Assembly (NCBI RefSeq): GCF_900539295.1
Contig: NZ_UQBH01000006.1
Location: 36,828-100,827, forward strand
Origin: an uncultured Megasphaera sp.
Lineage (GTDB): Bacteria > Bacillota > Negativicutes > Veillonellales > Megasphaeraceae
Reading direction: 5' to 3'
Length of the DNA: 64,000 bases
A program made the position numbers and the translations under genes. The notes under the pieces are model-generated. The model ran no database searches, was not told where the DNA came from, and saw only the letters and a program-made list of their open reading frames with translations. Shown one piece after another: positions 63,701 through 64,000 of the stretch. Numbering within the stretch: the stretch's first letter is position 1; the number at the start of each line of letters is the position of its first letter.

Positions 63701-63814
63701 GATTTTATCACCGGACAAGGGATAATCTTCTGCCGCCCAGACTCCGGTGACGGGCATAGCCATCAACATGGTCAGAATACAAGCTCGTAGTACCGTTTTT
63801 CTCTCTTTTTTCAT
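60740..63814 (-). CDS. Autotransporter 2 (type V secretion, outer-membrane barrel)
   Basis: A 1024-aa paralogue of autotransporter 1. Signal peptide RACILTMLMAMPVTGVWA, cleavage near residue 27. The passenger again has AGNDI/AGHDM-type short repeats but diverged spacing, and about one 44-residue unit. From KYIEGHIVAD onward, about 500 residues including the barrel, it is nearly identical to autotransporter 1, ending WELNAGMTWRFH. GTGGAG lies eight bases before the ATG and a good promoter further up, so this copy looks expressed. Ligand or role unknown. Confidence 0.92.
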   Translation of the reverse strand: MKKERKTVLRACILTMLMAMPVTGVWAAEDYPLSGDKIGGEYHIEGRNNAIFFRQSRDVEAVDDVIISNTEAADGDTTNDTNRSIIGATDGSNKVFTLDMKGHSLISGDYGSFVNLTEGKNNKIIVKNAKNIVSTSHLSHDIHATGTGHVISLEAAEDIRLTREDTIEDKYPIIYWGGDNDLSLSAGNNIVMNNKDDVVMVYVEKQGRAHLVAGNDIIFNSDGNPNEVNGHQAVIHIEAGRDIIHYQNHENSNPVYYLGDETEAHVKAGHDLIIDSLYSTNLFNVKNGSSADVVAGNDIIFKVKTLALTPSAYSMYGSSLSLRSRNFFSNAQRTLRTRDDSQLTVRANHDLIFDTPGAIDELSMIAVNARSTADVSAGHDMVLKIGVAAPNVHVDTGGKANLTAGNDMILSTAGKDGENPLESNLYADDGTITAKVIDGTLSISNDGAVGAYADNGGSITLEGPVVMEVGHGAVAANGGKIHFNGPLTIRSSGTALQAVDGGVIEATAEDSAKYIEGHIVADNGSISLDLNKAGSYLTGTTTVSDGADIARAAYRNRAADGTDESTGTLDLTLQNGTVWNVTGDSSLTNLTNNGTVNMKDSSRTGQQLTVNTLSGEGTLAMDLDWLSNQGAKSATANSDYVIVTDSATGTQTVVADSSAMNLDKMAVNDRLYVAELNNSDAVLTSSIQQRNVNQGHLYDYIIGLTYETTGDTTDWYFGSVDKVESNVVPAAVVQNRTLFDFATNMDTLNKRLGEARYADGEDSGMWARWTYRHLGRDSYDGHGNRFELGYDDADKRDDGSTLRQGLSFSYLKSQTSFDEGNGKYKGYTGSFYRTWLGQKGHYLDVVGRIGKMNGEGTTRLFDGDESKSSFGTWYQQASVEWGRKKALNNQWYIEPQSQLQYTHINGYDFRTSDGIRQDFDSMNSLIGRLGFRLGKDLDAYTSWYFKADILHEFAGNRTFDLSSVDGLERLRFDKTDHDTWYDVGAGITAELSHDRSLWFEFERTFNGSYGRDWELNAGMTWRFH

Positions 63815-63929
63815 AGTTTCGTCTCCACTGTAAACATTAAAATATCGGAACTTTTTTATCTAATTACATTGTAAATCATATCGAATTATAAATCTACACG
63901 TATTTGTTATTATTTATACTTTTAATTGT

Positions 63930-63958
63930 ATTAAAATTGTTTTCTGGCTCTTTGTCAA
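63930..63958 (-). promoter_or_regulatory. Autotransporter 2 promoter
   Basis: TTGACA (63958-63953), 17-base spacer, TTTAAT (63935-63930) on the minus strand, about 115 bases before the start codon. Confidence 0.6.
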
Positions 63959-64000
63959 ATATTGGGGTGCCAACTAAATCATCCACCGCGAATGGACGTG

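Noticed and set aside
63959..64000. Possible end of another insertion sequence at the window edge
   Set aside because: Only 40 bases are available, with no frame or repeat that can be assigned.
1..64000. tRNA or rRNA genes
   Set aside because: Intergenic regions were read for cloverleaf patterns and rRNA segments; none was convincing.

Overview
The window reads as chromosome of an anaerobic Negativicutes bacterium, most likely Megasphaera or a close relative. Gene types are those of Firmicutes (T-box leader, HemZ, TmcAL, RecD2, a ComF-family protein, bifunctional Rel). Two large proteins at 55.4-63.8 kb are outer-membrane autotransporters, which need a Gram-negative envelope. Energy genes (pyruvate:ferredoxin oxidoreductase, acetate kinase) fit a fermentative anaerobe. 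The genus is inference; no 16S rRNA or tRNA gene was seen.

Layout. 0-4.7 kb: the 3' end of a flavin disulfide oxidoreductase, then a complete arsenic operon (arsR-arsD-arsA-ACR3 permease) behind two ArsR-type operators. 4.7-16.2 kb: one tight minus-strand housekeeping block, recJ-rel-dtd-MBL hydrolase-AI-2E family permease-Fur family regulator-hemZ-hisS-aspS, with overlaps or very short gaps. 16.4-26.1 kb: an unusual DMT transporter/cytidylate-kinase-like fusion, nifJ facing a LysR regulator, then a lipoprotein-ackA-HAD phosphatase operon. 26.2-34.9 kb: tmcAL, gltS, a Sel1 protein, clpB, an AdoMet-decarboxylase-like protein lacking its catalytic serine paired with an HD-GYP protein, and a membrane protein with a His/Gly-rich tail.

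35.0-47.4 kb is an accessory region: a decayed MFS transporter; a two-gene cassette (nuclease-like glycine-zipper membrane protein plus Sel1-repeat protein) flanked by about 180-bp imperfect direct repeats; a LysR/MFS/exported hydrolase module; and a visibly AT-richer LysR/aminotransferase/PhzF module flanked by a duplication of the comF 3' end and its terminator. The recurring terminator-like repeats suggest modules gained by recombination between them.

47.4-55.1 kb returns to housekeeping: comF-recD2-chorismate mutase, an amino acid permease, a T-box-controlled YkvI-like transporter and an Old Yellow Enzyme family oxidoreductase with a structured leader. 55.4-63.8 kb carries two paralogous autotransporters separated by a tnpB-only IS200/IS605 element, which has landed exactly between the ribosome-binding site and start codon of the first. 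The last 180 bases are the promoter region of the second autotransporter; no gene was recognised in the final 40 bases.

Main leads for novelty: the 36.1-40.0 kb cassette, the serine-less AdoMetDC homologue, the transporter-kinase fusion, and the IS605 insertion with a predictable guide target.
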